This document shows positions 1 through 6,534 of a DNA stretch of 10,579 nt, one piece after another. Within the stretch, counting starts at the first letter, position 1. The number at the start of each line of letters is the position of its first letter. A program made the translations under genes and the position numbers. Source of the stretch: Planococcus sp. (in: firmicutes). GTDB taxonomy: Bacteria > Bacillota > Bacilli > Bacillales_A > Planococcaceae. The stretch lies in NCBI GenBank assembly GCA_030147225.1, contig JASLAI010000058.1, forward strand, positions 1 to 10,579, written 5' to 3'. The notes beneath the pieces were generated by a model, which did not search any database, had not been told where the DNA came from, and saw only the letters and a list, made by a program, of their open reading frames with translations.

Positions 1-244
1 GTACAGCCAATTAACGGATAAACGAAAAGTGGAATTTTTAGCAGGCCGTTTCGCGGCAAAAGAAGCTTTTTCCAAAGCGAATGGAACAGGGATTGGCGTC
101 GCTTGTTCTTTTCAGGATATCGAAATCAGAAAAGACGACAAGGGCAAACCTTCTGTTTATTTCCAGCGCATAGAAACGGGCCTGGTATCCATCACACATT
201 CAAAGGAATTTGCAGCAGCGCAAGTTCTTTTGCAAACAAATTAA
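1..244 (+). CDS. acpS: Holo-[acyl-carrier-protein] synthase, 5'-truncated by window edge
   Basis: AcpS transfers the 4'-phosphopantetheine arm of CoA to a serine of apo-ACP, which activates it for fatty acid synthesis in the cytoplasm. The reading frame is open from base 2 and gives about 80 residues. The family is about 120 residues long, so roughly the first 40, including the N-terminal metal-binding Asp, lie outside the window. The signature [15 protein letters not shown] is present, followed by GTGIG; the Glu of AAKEA is the second Mg2+ ligand in this family. The C-terminal [13 protein letters not shown] is also typical. The GTG at 29 is an internal Val codon, not the start, because family-like sequence (LTDKRKV) continues upstream. 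alr begins 15 bases after the stop, so the two are probably co-transcribed. Confidence 0.93.
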   Translation, partial: YSQLTDKRKVEFLAGRFAAKEAFSKANGTGIGVACSFQDIEIRKDDKGKPSVYFQRIETGLVSITHSKEFAAAQVLLQTN

Positions 245-259
245 CTGGGCGGTGTTACG

Positions 260-1417
260 ATGACGGAATATTATCGGCCGACAAAAGCGGTCATTGACTT
301 AGGTGCAATCAAAAAGAATTTAACGATATTTCAAAAACGGTGCGGCGATGCTGAAGTGATTGCTGTAGTAAAGGCAGATGCTTACGGACATGGTGTGCTG
401 GCAGTGGCAAAGACGGCTATCGAAAATGGTGTCAATATGCTGGCAGTAGCAACACCGGATGAAGCCCTTTTCCTTCGGGATCAGGGCATCGAAACAGAAT
501 TACTGGTAATGGGTGCTACTCCTTCAAGTTTCATCTCTATCGCGCAGCAGCGCAACATTACCGTAACTGCGGTTTCCCTCGACTGGCTGTCAATGGCAGC
601 GGGCCAGTTGATGCCGGAATCGGATCCCTTAAAAATTCACCTGAAAGTGGATACTGGCATGAGACGGATTGGCATCCAAGTGGACGAAGTCGACGAGGCG
701 TTTGGATTTATCGCTGATCATGATTTTGCTTTTAAAGGAATCTTCACGCATTTCGCGACTGCGGATGAACTGCAATCTTCTCTTTTTGGTCAGCAGGTGA
801 AGCTAATGAATACTGTGATTGATAAATTGGACAATCCTTCTGTTATGGTTCATGTCTCCAATAGCGCGGCTGCTATCATGCACCCGGAACTGGCTTGTGA
901 TGAGGTGCGGATAGGGATTTCTTTATATGGCATCGCGCCATCTCCGTATTTCGGGGAGGAGATGCCTATTCAGCTCCATCCAGCGCTCAGTCTGGAAACA
1001 GAAATTATTCACGTGAAAAAAATCGAGGCTGGCGAAGGTGTGAGTTATGGGGCTACTTACCAGGCGGGGCAGGACGAATGGATTGCGACATTGCCGATTG
1101 GTTATGCCGATGGAATGCTTAGAGGGCTGCAAGGGCAGGATGTTTTAGTGAGAGGGCAGCGTGTACCGGTTGTTGGTAGAATTTGCATGGACCAGTGCAT
1201 GATCCGTCTTTCTGAAAAACTGCCAATCGGAGAAAAAGTTCAGTTGATTGGACAGCAGGGAGATCAGCGGATTTTCATCGATGAATGGGCACGTAGACTA
1301 GAAACAATTCCTTACGAAATCCCCTGTATTTTAACAAAACGGGTACCGCGTATTTACTCGGACAGCACAGAAGTTTCCGATTTACCTTTTCAGGAACCCG
1401 ATACAATGTTAAGATAA
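260..1417 (+). CDS. alr: Alanine racemase (PLP-dependent)
   Basis: Alanine racemase interconverts L- and D-alanine and supplies D-Ala for peptidoglycan. The 385-residue product has the normal family length. The PLP-binding lysine is K38 in the motif VVKADAYGHG, at the start of the N-terminal TIM-barrel domain. The second catalytic base, Tyr, is Y263 in GVSYGATY, in the C-terminal beta domain. IGYADG (280-285), GRICMDQ (306-312) and the closing PYEIPCIL (351-358) are all as expected. The ATG at 260 follows GGGCGGTG (246-253). In B. subtilis a lipoprotein gene, ydcC, sits between acpS and alr; here only 15 bases separate them. No terminator is visible in the 43 bases before mazE, so alr is probably transcribed with the toxin-antitoxin pair. 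Confidence 0.97.
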   Translation: MTEYYRPTKAVIDLGAIKKNLTIFQKRCGDAEVIAVVKADAYGHGVLAVAKTAIENGVNMLAVATPDEALFLRDQGIETELLVMGATPSSFISIAQQRNITVTAVSLDWLSMAAGQLMPESDPLKIHLKVDTGMRRIGIQVDEVDEAFGFIADHDFAFKGIFTHFATADELQSSLFGQQVKLMNTVIDKLDNPSVMVHVSNSAAAIMHPELACDEVRIGISLYGIAPSPYFGEEMPIQLHPALSLETEIIHVKKIEAGEGVSYGATYQAGQDEWIATLPIGYADGMLRGLQGQDVLVRGQRVPVVGRICMDQCMIRLSEKLPIGEKVQLIGQQGDQRIFIDEWARRLETIPYEIPCILTKRVPRIYSDSTEVSDLPFQEPDTMLR

Positions 1418-1447
1418 GAAAGATTAAGACAGAAGAACGGGATTTTC

Positions 1448-1452
1448 GGAGG
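1448..1452 (+). promoter_or_regulatory. Ribosome binding site deciding the mazE start
   Basis: GGAGG at 1448-1452 lies 8 bases before the GTG at 1461. An in-frame GTG at 1452 overlaps this Shine-Dalgarno and cannot be served by it. The start is therefore called at 1461. Confidence 0.75.
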
Positions 1453-1460
1453 TGTCGGCT

Positions 1461-1745
1461 GTGTACGAGAAGTCAAAGACAAAAGAAGTGGTTGTAAAAT
1501 TGCCAAAACAATTTATTTCGGAGTTGACAACTCATTCAGATGAACGTGTTCAAGAAAGTGGAGATTACATCTATGTTTCCACACACCGAGTGACTAAGAA
1601 TCTGTACGACTCATATCATATTCGGGAAGCGATGATCAAGGGCTACGTGGAGATGTCACAAATTAATCTATCGATTGCTTGTGAATGTTCTCACGCTGAG
1701 TACGAAGCGGAGCACACGACAGTGCGACTCGTAAGCGGAGGGTGA
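1461..1745 (+). CDS. mazE: MazE/EndoAI-type antitoxin of the MazF toxin
   Basis: This is the antitoxin that binds and neutralises MazF; the B. subtilis counterpart is EndoAI (ndoAI). From the GTG at 1461 it has 94 residues, against 93 recalled for B. subtilis. The C-terminal part is clearly conserved: [18 protein letters not shown] and the exact ending RLVSGG, the region that docks on the toxin. The N-terminal strand of the ribbon-helix-helix fold is also recognisable ([15 protein letters not shown]). Between them, roughly residues 24-56, the usual charged helix pair (RSELI.QAVR.Y-like) is replaced by unrelated-looking sequence ([13 protein letters not shown], then [10 protein letters not shown]). 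This segment is one residue longer than in B. subtilis. The other two frames do not restore the usual sequence, so this is divergence rather than a frameshift. The stop overlaps the mazF ribosome binding region, which suggests translational coupling. Confidence 0.9.
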   Translation: MYEKSKTKEVVVKLPKQFISELTTHSDERVQESGDYIYVSTHRVTKNLYDSYHIREAMIKGYVEMSQINLSIACECSHAEYEAEHTTVRLVSGG

Positions 1746-1749
1746 CAAC

Positions 1750-2100
1750 TTGATTGTAAAACGTGGGGATGTTTTTTTTGCAGAACTATCGCCGGTCGTC
1801 GGGTCTGAGCAAGGTGGGACCCGTCCTGTGCTGGTGATTCAAAACGATATAGGGAATCGTTTCAGTCCTACTGTTATTATTGCTGCAATTACAGCGCAGA
1901 TTCAAAAAGCTAAATTGCCGACTCATGTAGAGATCAATGCCAAGAAATACGGCTTTGAACGTGACTCAGTTATTCTGCTTGAACAATTGCGGACCATTGA
2001 TAAGTCTCGACTGACCGATAAAATCACCCAACTTGATGACACGTTGATGGAAAAAGTGGACGAGGCATTAGAAATCAGCGTCGGCCTTGTAAAATTTTAA
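1750..2100 (+). CDS. mazF: MazF/EndoA endoribonuclease toxin
   Basis: This is a sequence-specific mRNA interferase of the MazF/PemK family; the B. subtilis homologue EndoA cleaves at UACAU. The product is 116 residues, the same length as B. subtilis EndoA. Near-identical blocks include [56 protein letters not shown] and [18 protein letters not shown]. The catalytic region of this family lies in the GSEQGGTRP loop (Arg) and around PTVIIAAIT (Thr), and both are present. Translation starts at TTG 1750, 8 bases after GGAGG (1737-1741), which sits at the very end of mazE. The rare start codon probably lowers toxin synthesis relative to antitoxin. A terminator follows 21 bases after the stop. Confidence 0.96.
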   Translation: MIVKRGDVFFAELSPVVGSEQGGTRPVLVIQNDIGNRFSPTVIIAAITAQIQKAKLPTHVEINAKKYGFERDSVILLEQLRTIDKSRLTDKITQLDDTLMEKVDEALEISVGLVKF

Positions 2101-2121
2101 GCATACATACTCCTTAAAAGA

Positions 2122-2153
2122 CACCTTGAGAATTTTTCTCGAGGTGCTTTTTT
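2122..2153 (+). terminator. Rho-independent terminator after mazF
   Basis: An 11-base arm, CACCTTGAGAA (2122-2132), pairs with TTCTCGAGGTG (2136-2146) with one G-U wobble and a 3-base TTT core loop. A run of six T follows (2148-2153). It closes the acpS-alr-mazEF unit and separates it from the rsb operon, at least partly. Confidence 0.88.
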
Positions 2154-2185
2154 CTTCAAAAAATAAGCTGTCCGACAAAAAAGAT

Positions 2186-2212
2186 GTGAAAAAAACAAAT
2201 TTCCGATACAAT
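2186..2212 (+). promoter_or_regulatory. Candidate sigma-A promoter for rsbR
   Basis: TACAAT (2207-2212) matches the -10 consensus at 5 of 6 positions. The best upstream hexamer, GTGAAA (2186-2191), matches TTGACA at 4 of 6, but the 15-base spacer is short. A housekeeping promoter before rsbR is known in B. subtilis, and one is needed here because a terminator lies just upstream. No sigma-B-like motif is seen at this place. Confidence 0.4.
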
Positions 2213-2270
2213 AAAGAGTAGCAGATAAATTTTGAGATACATAGTGTCGCAGGGAGGATTCTTAATTAAT

Positions 2271-3098
2271 ATGAATAAGCAAATAGCTGAGTATATACAA
2301 GGTAATTTAACCGAAATCATTTCGCAGTGGCAAGAGAAAATGAAGAACGAAAAAAATGAACGTTCTTTCCAAGTTCTGCCCACAGATTTGATGAATCAAA
2401 CCAGCCATGAATTTGCGGAACTGATGATTTCTAATTTGTTAGAAAATCATCAAGCGTACGAAAGCCGGTTAAATGATTTTGCAGAAAAAGTTGTGCGCCT
2501 TGGATGGTCGATCACATTTGTAACAAAGGCAATTACTCATTTTGCTGAAGTCGTCTATGAAGGAATGACTAAAGAAGAGATTATTCAAGAAGGCAATATT
2601 GCAGCGTTTGTAGAAGAGTTTAGCAACTGGATATCGCCGATTCGCGACAATACCATAGAGGCGTACTCAAAAACATGGGAACGCACTGTTAGTCTTCAAA
2701 AGATTGCGCTGCAGGAACTTTCAGCTTCTCTTATTCCAGTGTTTGAAAAAGTTTCAGTCATGCCGCTCGTTGGAACAATTGATACAGAGCGAGCAAAACT
2801 GATTATGGAAAATTTATTGGAAGGCGTTGTCAAGCACCGTGCAGAAGTTGTATTGCTCGATATTACTGGAGTTCCAGTAGTCGACACAATGGTTGCCCAT
2901 CATATTATTCAGGCAGCAGATGCTGTGCGTCTGGTCGGAGCAAAATGCATGCTCGTCGGAATTCGACCTGAAATTGCCCAAACAATTGTTACGCTCGGTA
3001 TTAACTTGAACGACTTTACGACAACTAGCACATTGCAGCGTGGCGTGGAACAGGCGTTGGCGTGGACAAACCGAAAAATTGTGGAGGTTGAAGACTAA
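2271..3098 (+). CDS. rsbR: RsbR stressosome co-antagonist (globin-like + STAS)
   Basis: RsbR is the sensory/scaffold subunit of the stressosome, a large cytoplasmic complex with RsbS that holds the kinase RsbT. The 275-residue product matches the B. subtilis RsbRA length (274). Residues 1 to about 135 form the variable N-terminal non-heme globin-like sensor domain and are weakly conserved. From about residue 137 the match becomes very strong: [17 protein letters not shown], then a STAS domain at about 155-270. Both threonines phosphorylated by RsbT are present: T172 in GTIDTERAK and T206 in VVDTMVAHH, equivalent to B. subtilis T171 and T205. An in-frame TTG at 2232 would add 13 residues, but GGGAGGA (2252-2258) lies downstream of it, so ATG 2271 is chosen. 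The spacing of about 13 bases is long. The gene overlaps rsbS by one base (TAATG). Confidence 0.95.
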   Translation: MNKQIAEYIQGNLTEIISQWQEKMKNEKNERSFQVLPTDLMNQTSHEFAELMISNLLENHQAYESRLNDFAEKVVRLGWSITFVTKAITHFAEVVYEGMTKEEIIQEGNIAAFVEEFSNWISPIRDNTIEAYSKTWERTVSLQKIALQELSASLIPVFEKVSVMPLVGTIDTERAKLIMENLLEGVVKHRAEVVLLDITGVPVVDTMVAHHIIQAADAVRLVGAKCMLVGIRPEIAQTIVTLGINLNDFTTTSTLQRGVEQALAWTNRKIVEVED

Positions 3099-3460
3099 TG
3101 AATTTTAGAATTCCGATTTTAAAGTTAAGAGATACATTGATTGTATCAATTCAATGGGAGCTTGATGACCAAACAGCTCTTCAATTTCAAGAAGATTTAT
3201 TGGCGAAGCTGCATGAAACCAGTGCACGGGGCGTTGTTATCGATTTGACATCGATTGACTTTATCGACTCATTTATTGCAAAAGTTCTGGGAGACGTCAT
3301 CAGCATGTCAAGCCTGATGGGGGCCAGAGTAGTCATTACCGGTATCCAACCAGCAGTTGCTATCACTTTAATCGAATTAGGAATTCGACTTGAAGACGTT
3401 ATGACAGCACTAGATCTAGAAAATGGCTTGGATAAACTTCAATTGGAATTGGAGGCTTAA
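3098..3460 (+). CDS. rsbS: RsbS stressosome STAS antagonist
   Basis: RsbS is the single-domain STAS core of the stressosome; unphosphorylated RsbS sequesters RsbT. The product is 120 residues (121 in B. subtilis) and consists of one STAS domain. The phospho-acceptor serine is S58 in [14 protein letters not shown], equivalent to B. subtilis Ser59. Other family blocks are [39 protein letters not shown] and ALDLENGL. The ATG shares its A with the rsbR stop codon, so translation is probably coupled. Only two bases separate it from rsbT. Confidence 0.97.
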   Translation: MNFRIPILKLRDTLIVSIQWELDDQTALQFQEDLLAKLHETSARGVVIDLTSIDFIDSFIAKVLGDVISMSSLMGARVVITGIQPAVAITLIELGIRLEDVMTALDLENGLDKLQLELEA

Positions 3461-3462
3461 AA

Positions 3463-3864
3463 ATGAGCGACCAGTCCTCGGTGGAAATTTTGACAGAATG
3501 GGATATTGTTGCCGCAAGGCAGCTCGGACGCAATGTGGCGAAAGAGCTTGGCTTTGGTACAGTTGACCAGGCCCGCATCACAACGGCCATCAGCGAGCTT
3601 GCTCGCAATATTTACCTGTATGCCGGTAAAGGCAGAATTGAAATTCAACAATTAACTGAAAACGGCATTAAAGGAATCTTGATCATTGCTGCAGACAGCG
3701 GTCCCGGAATTCCTGACATTCGCAAAGTAATGGAAGATGGCTTTACGACTTCTGGCGGATTAGGAGCTGGACTGCCTGGTGTTAAACGATTAATGGATGA
3801 TTTTAAGATCGAAACGATTTTAGGCGAAGGAACAGATATAAGAGCTACGAAGTGGCTTCGTTAG
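3463..3864 (+). CDS. rsbT: RsbT switch serine/threonine kinase
   Basis: RsbT phosphorylates RsbS and RsbR under stress, leaves the stressosome and then activates the phosphatase RsbU. The 133-residue product has the B. subtilis length and a single GHKL/HATPase_c fold. The N box is ISELARNIYLYA (Mg-ATP Asn N49), the G1 box is DSGPGIPD (D78), and the glycine-rich lid is GGLGAGLPGVKRLMD (98-112). The ATG at 3463 is preceded by GGAGG (3451-3455) inside the end of rsbS. RsbU follows after 12 bases, matching the functional pairing of the two proteins. Confidence 0.97.
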   Translation: MSDQSSVEILTEWDIVAARQLGRNVAKELGFGTVDQARITTAISELARNIYLYAGKGRIEIQQLTENGIKGILIIAADSGPGIPDIRKVMEDGFTTSGGLGAGLPGVKRLMDDFKIETILGEGTDIRATKWLR

Positions 3865-3876
3865 GGGGAACGCCCA

Positions 3877-4878
3877 ATGGCTCAAGAAATTGAGATTCAG
3901 TATAAAGAAATTTTAAACGAGTACATGAAAAAACAATCAGAACAAAATTTGTATGTGGGCCAAAATTTCAGTCGGCAGCTTATCCTTGAAAACATTGCGC
4001 CTGAAGAAGTCATCAGCATGCACCAAGCGGCAATTAAAGAATTGTATAAAGAATTACCCGATGTTGTGTGGCATTCTTTTGATTTTTTAATTGAAATGAT
4101 GATTAATTACGGTTTGGCACTTCAAGAACGACAAAGTCTCTTGAAGCAGCAGGAAGAGCTAAAAGTGGAAATGGATCTTGCCGCAAATGTTCAAGAAACT
4201 TTGTTGAAGACCAAGTTGCCTGTTCTGGAAGGTTTAGATATCGGCCTTCTTTCTATTCCTGCGCGCAAAATGAACGGGGATTATATTTATTTTGTCAGTG
4301 ATCACGATGGCTATGCTGGGGTGGCAGTTGCGGATGTCATCGGCAAAGGCCTTCCGGCAGCTCTTTGCATGTCCATGATTAAATTTGGCATGGATAGCCT
4401 AAACAGTTCTCATGCGCTTCCGAAAGACGTCTTGGGCGTCATCAATCGGATTGTGGAGAAGAGTGTCGACGATTCGATGTTTGTTTCAATGTTCTACTGC
4501 AATTACGATGCTAAACAGGCACGGTTGACCTATGGATCTGCGGGACATGAACCGGCTATCCTGTATCGTGCCGAAGATAACGAATTCAGTGAACTGTATG
4601 CGAAAGGGCTGCTGCTGGGTGTGTCTCCTGCTGCCGTGTATGAAGAACATACAGTCGACTTGGAAAAAGGCGATTTGGTAATTATGATGACGGATGGCGT
4701 AACAGAAGGCCGGAATGATGAAGGCTTTATCGAACGTGAGATTATTTTTGAGTTAATCGAACGCAAAAGAAACGAACCTGCCCAAATCATTGTGCAATAC
4801 GTTTACGACGAACTTGAACGGATGCAAAATGCTCAGTTCCAGGATGACTTTACACTGGTGATTTATAAAAAAGTGTAG
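3877..4878 (+). CDS. rsbU: RsbU PP2C-type phosphatase, RsbT-activated
   Basis: RsbU dephosphorylates RsbV-P when bound by RsbT and is the environmental-stress input to sigma-B. The product has 333 residues (335 recalled for B. subtilis). Residues 1 to about 85 form the helical RsbT-binding domain. About 86-112 is a charged coiled-coil linker (ERQSLLKQQEELKVEMDLA...). About 120-333 is the PP2C/SpoIIE phosphatase domain. Likely metal-binding acidic residues are D135 (NGDYIYF), D153 (ADVIGKGLPAALCMSM), D273 (MTDGVTE) and D323/D324 (QDDFTLV). SAGHEPA (221-227) is also typical. Start ATG 3877 follows AGGGGGAA (3863-3870), which overlaps the rsbT stop. The 94-base gap after it carries the sigma-B promoter for the distal genes. 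Confidence 0.96.
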   Translation: MAQEIEIQYKEILNEYMKKQSEQNLYVGQNFSRQLILENIAPEEVISMHQAAIKELYKELPDVVWHSFDFLIEMMINYGLALQERQSLLKQQEELKVEMDLAANVQETLLKTKLPVLEGLDIGLLSIPARKMNGDYIYFVSDHDGYAGVAVADVIGKGLPAALCMSMIKFGMDSLNSSHALPKDVLGVINRIVEKSVDDSMFVSMFYCNYDAKQARLTYGSAGHEPAILYRAEDNEFSELYAKGLLLGVSPAAVYEEHTVDLEKGDLVIMMTDGVTEGRNDEGFIEREIIFELIERKRNEPAQIIVQYVYDELERMQNAQFQDDFTLVIYKKV

Positions 4879-4884
4879 CGATAG

Positions 4885-4910
4885 GTTTAGCTAGGGATCA
4901 ATTGTGGTAT
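4885..4910 (+). promoter_or_regulatory. Sigma-B-dependent promoter upstream of rsbV
   Basis: GTTTAG (4885-4890, within AGGTTTAG) and TGGTAT (4905-4910) each match the B. subtilis sigma-B consensus (GTTTAA and GGGTAT) at 5 of 6 positions. The 14-base spacer is in the usual range. It lies 62 bases before the rsbV start, as in B. subtilis, where sigma-B autoregulates rsbV-rsbW-sigB-rsbX. The match of sequence, spacing and position makes this convincing without experiment. Confidence 0.85.
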
Positions 4911-4972
4911 TTAGGCTTAGAACAGCTTTTTTAAGCGTGATTGAATTTTAAAAAACGGGGTGTCGAATCACA

Positions 4973-5302
4973 ATGAATATTCAAGTGGATTTAACTGAAT
5001 CGGACAATGTCCTTGAGGGCTTTGTACGCGGAGAAATAGATGCGCATACTGCGCCAGTCCTACGGGAAAAATTAGAAAATTACCAGAACCATCAAGGGTT
5101 GAAAGCAGAGTTGGATCTTTCCGACGTTAATTATATGGATAGTACAGGATTGGGAGTTTTTGTAGCTTTTTATAAATCGGTCAATTCAAATGGCGGACAC
5201 GTAAAATTAAAAGGACTCTCAGCTCGATTGAAACGACTTTTCGATATTACAGGTTTAGGCGATATTATGGATATCGAATCAGTTGGGAAGGGTGGTAACT
5301 GA
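4973..5302 (+). CDS. rsbV: RsbV anti-anti-sigma factor (STAS)
   Basis: RsbV, when unphosphorylated, binds RsbW and frees sigma-B; RsbW inactivates it by phosphorylating one serine. The product is 109 residues, the normal size, made of one STAS domain. The phospho-acceptor is S57 in NYMDSTGLGVF (B. subtilis Ser56). The N-terminal VLEGFVRGEIDAHTAP and the C-terminal RLFDITGLGDIMDI are family blocks. ATG 4973 follows GGGGTG (4957-4962). It is the first gene downstream of the sigma-B promoter and is separated from rsbW by a single base. Confidence 0.97.
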   Translation: MNIQVDLTESDNVLEGFVRGEIDAHTAPVLREKLENYQNHQGLKAELDLSDVNYMDSTGLGVFVAFYKSVNSNGGHVKLKGLSARLKRLFDITGLGDIMDIESVGKGGN

Positions 5303-5303
5303 T

Positions 5304-5774
5304 ATGCGTCCTTTCGATTATGTGGAAATGAGAGTTCCTGCCAAATCTCAATATGTCGGTGTCGCAAGGCTTACAATTTCTGGTTTAGCCAGCCGTATCG
5401 GATTTTCATTTGATGATATAGAGGATTTGAAGATTGCTTCAAGTGAGGCGGTCACGAATGCGGTTCAGCATGCTTACGCAGAAGGCGAAGAAGGCGAAGT
5501 TGTAATCGGGTGTGCATTGTATGAAGATAAAATTGAGATTATGGTAGCGGATCATGGCCAAAGTTTTAATTTCGAAGAAACTAAAGCTAAAGTGGGCCCT
5601 TATCATGATCAAGAAGAAGGCGCTTTTCTCCGTGAAGGAGGTCTCGGCTTGTATTTGATTGAAACATTGATGGACGAAGTCAAAGTTCATCATCAAGAAG
5701 GCGTAACAATCTTCATGACAAAGCATGTTGAAGGAGAGCAGGTGGAGAAGGATGTCGAAACAGTCTCATCCTAA
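5304..5774 (+). CDS. rsbW: RsbW anti-sigma-B factor and serine kinase
   Basis: RsbW binds sigma-B and keeps it from RNA polymerase, and phosphorylates RsbV using ATP. The product is 156 residues (160 recalled for B. subtilis). It is a GHKL kinase domain with N box SSEAVTNAVQHAY (N52), G1 box VADHGQSF (D83) and lid EGGLGLYLIETLMDEV (111-126). A longer reading from an in-frame TTG at 5283 would sit inside rsbV, before the Shine-Dalgarno AAGGGTGG (5288-5295), so ATG 5304 is chosen. The 3' end overlaps sigB by 23 bases, which couples anti-sigma and sigma synthesis and helps hold their ratio. Confidence 0.96.
   Translation: MRPFDYVEMRVPAKSQYVGVARLTISGLASRIGFSFDDIEDLKIASSEAVTNAVQHAYAEGEEGEVVIGCALYEDKIEIMVADHGQSFNFEETKAKVGPYHDQEEGAFLREGGLGLYLIETLMDEVKVHHQEGVTIFMTKHVEGEQVEKDVETVSS
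5740..5747 (+). promoter_or_regulatory. Ribosome binding site deciding the sigB start
   Basis: AGGTGGAG (5740-5747), inside rsbW, precedes ATG 5752 by a few bases. The in-frame ATG at 5725 would add nine residues without family similarity and lacks a comparable site. Confidence 0.65.
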
Positions 5775-6534
5775 TCAGCCGACTAAAGAGCAGGTGCTTG
5801 AGTGGATTGAAGCTTATCAAAAGACAGAAGATGAAGAAGCCCAAACAAATTTAGTATTAAATTACAAGCGTCTTGTTGAATCCATTGCGCGAAAATATTC
5901 TAATGGTAAATCCTACCACGAGGATATTGCGCAAGTAGGCATGCTTGGACTTTTAGGAGCTATCAGACGTTATGACCCTTCATATGGCCGTAGCTTTGAG
6001 GCTTTTGCTGTGCCTACGATTATCGGCGAAATTAAACGCTTTCTGCGTGATAAAACATGGGCGATCCATGTCCCTCGGCGCATTAAGGAGTTAGGCCCCC
6101 GTATTAAAGCAACCGTTGAAGTGCTGACAACAGAGCTTCAGCGTTCGCCGCAAGTATGGGAAATTGCCGAATATTTGGATGTCGAAGAAGACGATGTACT
6201 TGAAGCGATGGAAATGGGCAAAAGCTATCAGGCACTTTCAATGGACCACTCTTTAGAGGCAGATTCAGATGGCAGTACCGTCACATTGTTTGACGTAGTA
6301 GGCCAAGAAGACGATGGTTACGAGAAAGCGGATCAGCGGATGCTTGTAGCTGAAGCGATGAATGTGCTTTCTGAACGGGAAAAGCAGATCATCCAATTCA
6401 CTTACATAGAGCAGCTGAGCCAGAAAGAAGCCGGAGACAAACTCGGTATTTCTCAAATGCATGTATCCCGTTTGCAAAGAAAAGCCATCAAAAAACTTCA
6501 AGAAGCTATTCTAGCGGCCGGTGGGGTTTCTTAG
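5752..6534 (+). CDS. sigB: RNA polymerase sigma-B factor (general stress)
   Basis: Sigma-B directs RNA polymerase to general stress promoters. The product is 260 residues (about 262 in B. subtilis). Region 2 spans about 30-105, including YHEDIAQVGMLGLLGAIRRY and FEAFAVPTIIGEIKRFLRD. Region 3 begins with VPRRIKELGPRIK (108-120). Region 4 (about 205-255) has LSEREKQII and the helix-turn-helix SQKEAGDKLGISQMHVSRLQ (223-242). ALSMDHSLEADSDGSTVT (161-178) is typical of the sigma-B/F/G group and fits sigma-B best. This, with rsbVW upstream and rsbX downstream, fixes the identity as sigma-B rather than a sporulation sigma. The stop codon shares its G with the rsbX GTG start. Confidence 0.98.
   Translation: MSKQSHPNQPTKEQVLEWIEAYQKTEDEEAQTNLVLNYKRLVESIARKYSNGKSYHEDIAQVGMLGLLGAIRRYDPSYGRSFEAFAVPTIIGEIKRFLRDKTWAIHVPRRIKELGPRIKATVEVLTTELQRSPQVWEIAEYLDVEEDDVLEAMEMGKSYQALSMDHSLEADSDGSTVTLFDVVGQEDDGYEKADQRMLVAEAMNVLSEREKQIIQFTYIEQLSQKEAGDKLGISQMHVSRLQRKAIKKLQEAILAAGGVS

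Noticed and set aside
1521..1640. A frameshift as the cause of the odd MazE middle segment
   Set aside because: The other two frames hit stops quickly and do not show the expected ribbon-helix-helix sequence, while the C-terminus stays in the original frame.
4006..4290. Possible loss of metal binding in RsbU because the motif reads NGDYIYF rather than GGDYYD
   Set aside because: The metal-binding Asp (D135) is kept, and B. subtilis RsbU, as I recall it, also deviates at these flanking positions.
4914..4937. GCTTA...TAAGC inverted repeat with T run in the rsbU-rsbV gap as a terminator
   Set aside because: The stem is only five pairs with a loop of about 12 bases, and the T run lies inside the loop rather than after the stem.
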